Positions 12,497 to 12,554 of a DNA stretch of 12,554 nt are shown here, in pieces; the first letter of the stretch is position 1; each line of letters opens with the position of its first letter. Made by a program: the position numbers and the translations under genes. Under the pieces are notes generated by a model that saw only the letters and a program-made list of their open reading frames with translations, searched no databases and was not told the DNA's origin. The stretch lies in contig JBDSJC010000049.1 of the NCBI GenBank assembly GCA_039917655.1, positions 1 through 12,554 on the forward strand. The letters run 5' to 3'. Origin of the DNA: PNKC01 sp039917655. Its GTDB lineage: Bacteria; Chloroflexota; Dehalococcoidia; Tepidiformales; Tepidiformaceae.

Positions 12497-12554
12497 AGCG
12501 CCCGGTCAGGCGGAATGTTAGTTGGATCGGGCTCTGGCGGGGAAGCAGGGCCTG

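Overview
This is a GC-rich, densely packed bacterial chromosomal window (my estimate is in the low 60s % GC). It encodes both FMN- and F420-type split-barrel oxidoreductases, an ADP-forming acyl-CoA synthetase, a class-III-like PPK2 and an SPFH protein with tandem repeats. Several starts look leaderless, with a TANNNT hexamer 6-8 nt before the start codon. This fits a free-living, aerobic or facultative bacterium with F420 biochemistry. I lean towards Chloroflexota (Dehalococcoidia-like lineages) over Actinomycetota, but that is inference from gene content only. No phage, transposon, CRISPR array or classical defence island is visible.

Layout. (1) 1-1596, minus strand: a two-gene operon for an ADP-forming acyl-CoA synthetase, beta subunit then alpha subunit; alpha runs off the left edge. 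Its predicted promoter has its -35 box on the start codon of the divergent GMC oxidoreductase gene (1691-3241, plus). (2) 3261-3884: a MazEF-like toxin-antitoxin pair with a ribbon-helix-helix antitoxin. A perfect 10-bp direct repeat with an 11-bp period carries both the -10 box and the start codon. (3) 3918-4318, minus strand: a tRNA cluster (Trp, Leu, Cys) with a promoter in front and a UUCG-loop hairpin behind, followed upstream by a 41-codon zinc-ribbon ORF. (4) 4646-6057, minus strand: PNPOx-like flavoprotein and PPK2 polyphosphate kinase, translationally coupled by a GTGA overlap. A second PNPOx/F420-family gene (6136-6600) lies divergently, followed by a small membrane protein gene. (5) 6902-7176, minus strand: a decayed C-terminal fragment of ruvC, frameshifted and lacking one catalytic Asp, next to a HAD phosphatase gene (7229-7909, plus). 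(6) 7906-9770, minus strand: TetR regulator, alpha/beta hydrolase and GNAT acetyltransferase in a tight operon, divergent from a Ddn-like F420 quinone reductase/nitroreductase gene (9840-10277). (7) 10352-12496, minus strand: a long SPFH/band-7 protein with three tandem 74-residue repeats in front of its SPFH core.

How the genes work together. The window holds several independent functions: acyl-CoA energy conservation, polyphosphate-driven nucleotide phosphorylation, F420/FMN redox chemistry under a TetR switch, an addiction module, tRNAs and a membrane scaffold. I do not see one large new system. The most unusual items are the repeat-extended SPFH protein, the antitoxin promoter in which a one-turn duplication supplies both -10 box and start codon, the ruvC remnant, and the PPK2/flavoprotein coupling. 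All functional assignments come from motifs read by eye; no database search was run.
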